NCBI GenBank assembly: GCA_021823045.1
Contig: JAKAPB010000125.1
Coordinates: 1 to 6,264 of the forward strand
Direction of reading: 5' to 3'
Length of the DNA stretch: 6,264 nt
Source: Actinomycetes bacterium
GTDB taxonomy: Bacteria > Actinomycetota > Acidimicrobiia > Acidimicrobiales > Acidimicrobiaceae
Positions 5,886-6,264 of the stretch are shown here, in pieces. The position numbers were made by a program, and so were the translations under genes. Under the pieces are notes generated by a model. That model saw nothing but the letters and a program-made list of their open reading frames with translations, did no database searches and was not told the DNA's origin. Within the stretch, counting starts at the first letter, position 1, and the number at the start of each line of letters is the position of its first letter.

Positions 5886-6264
5886 ATGGCGACGTTACAC
5901 CTTGATGAGATTATGGATCTCAGGGAGTATGAGCGTATTCGCGAGCAGTTTCGGCGTGAGATTATCGACCATAAAAAGACCCGACGCGTGAGCTTAGGTC
6001 CGATAATGACGGCCCTTTTCGAATCGAAGGATACCATCAGGTTTCAAATCCAAGAGATGGCCCGAGCCGAGAAGATGATCTCAGATGAAGCGATATCTCA
6101 AGAACTAAGTACCTACGAGCCACTTGTGCCAAAGAAGAATCAGATGGTGGCAACCGTGTTCATTGAACTCGTCACAAAAGAGGAGTTGATGCACTGGCTT
6201 CCCCTGCTCGTTGGGATCGAGAAGAGCATTGCCCTTGTCCTCAGCGATGGCGAGGCTCTATTCG
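5886..6264 (+). CDS. DUF3501 family protein (3' end outside window)
   Basis: A protein family of unknown function; 126 residues are visible, and from memory full-length members run to roughly 190-200. Recognised by the blocks HLDEIMDLREYERIREQFR (5-23), HKKTRRVSLGP (29-39), IRFQIQEMARAEKMI (51-65), YEPLVP (77-82) and VATVFIEL (88-95). No cysteine, membrane segment or signal peptide is seen in this part, so it is probably cytoplasmic and does not itself carry an Fe-S cluster here. It starts 5 nt after the Fe-S gene's stop. Its ribosome site GAGGGAG (5871-5877) lies inside the last codons of that gene, so the two are almost certainly translated together. In my recollection DUF3501 genes commonly sit beside this type of Fe-S protein and rubrerythrin, suggesting an accessory role in the same peroxide or electron-transfer system. 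Confidence 0.88.
   Translation, partial: MATLHLDEIMDLREYERIREQFRREIIDHKKTRRVSLGPIMTALFESKDTIRFQIQEMARAEKMISDEAISQELSTYEPLVPKKNQMVATVFIELVTKEELMHWLPLLVGIEKSIALVLSDGEALF

Overview
The window looks like a chromosomal segment of a free-living bacterium of moderate GC content (about half G+C by eye). It contains no mobile elements, tRNAs, rRNAs or CRISPR repeats. The taxon cannot be fixed from this sequence. The moderate GC, the actinobacterial flavour of the FGGY kinase and the emphasis on iron and peroxide would fit an acidimicrobial actinobacterium, but that is only a weak inference.

Left half, minus strand (1-3094): a two-gene glycerol-type operon. A FAD-dependent glycerol-3-phosphate dehydrogenase (glpD, 1460-3094) comes first. 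It is followed after 64 nt by an FGGY-family, glycerol-kinase-like gene (1-1395), whose 3' end lies outside the window. The kinase keeps the family fold motifs, but by eye two of the residues that contact glycerol in E. coli GlpK are replaced.

Middle (3095-3340): a 246-bp divergent control region between glpD and a Fur-family gene. It holds several unexplained symmetrical elements: a long bulged dyad, a short dyad, a separated inverted repeat and an 11-bp direct repeat phased at 21 bp.

Right half, plus strand (3341-6264): a PerR-like peroxide sensor starting with GTG (3341-3835); a 160-bp gap with a hairpin and three head-to-tail 14-bp repeats; a rubrerythrin without a rubredoxin domain (3996-4412); a rho-independent-type terminator; a two-[4Fe-4S], two-CCG-domain Fe-S protein (about 4588-5880); and, 5 nt further on, the first 126 codons of a DUF3501 protein (5886-6264, cut by the window edge).

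Working model (inference): PerR senses peroxide through bound Fe(II) and controls the rubrerythrin module. Rubrerythrin lacks its own rubredoxin, so the Fe-S protein is a natural candidate for its electron donor, with DUF3501 as an uncharacterised partner. The divergent glp operon feeds electrons from glycerol 3-phosphate to the quinone pool and may share control elements with perR. The rubrerythrin / CCG Fe-S / DUF3501 set is the part of the window most likely to be an incompletely described system.
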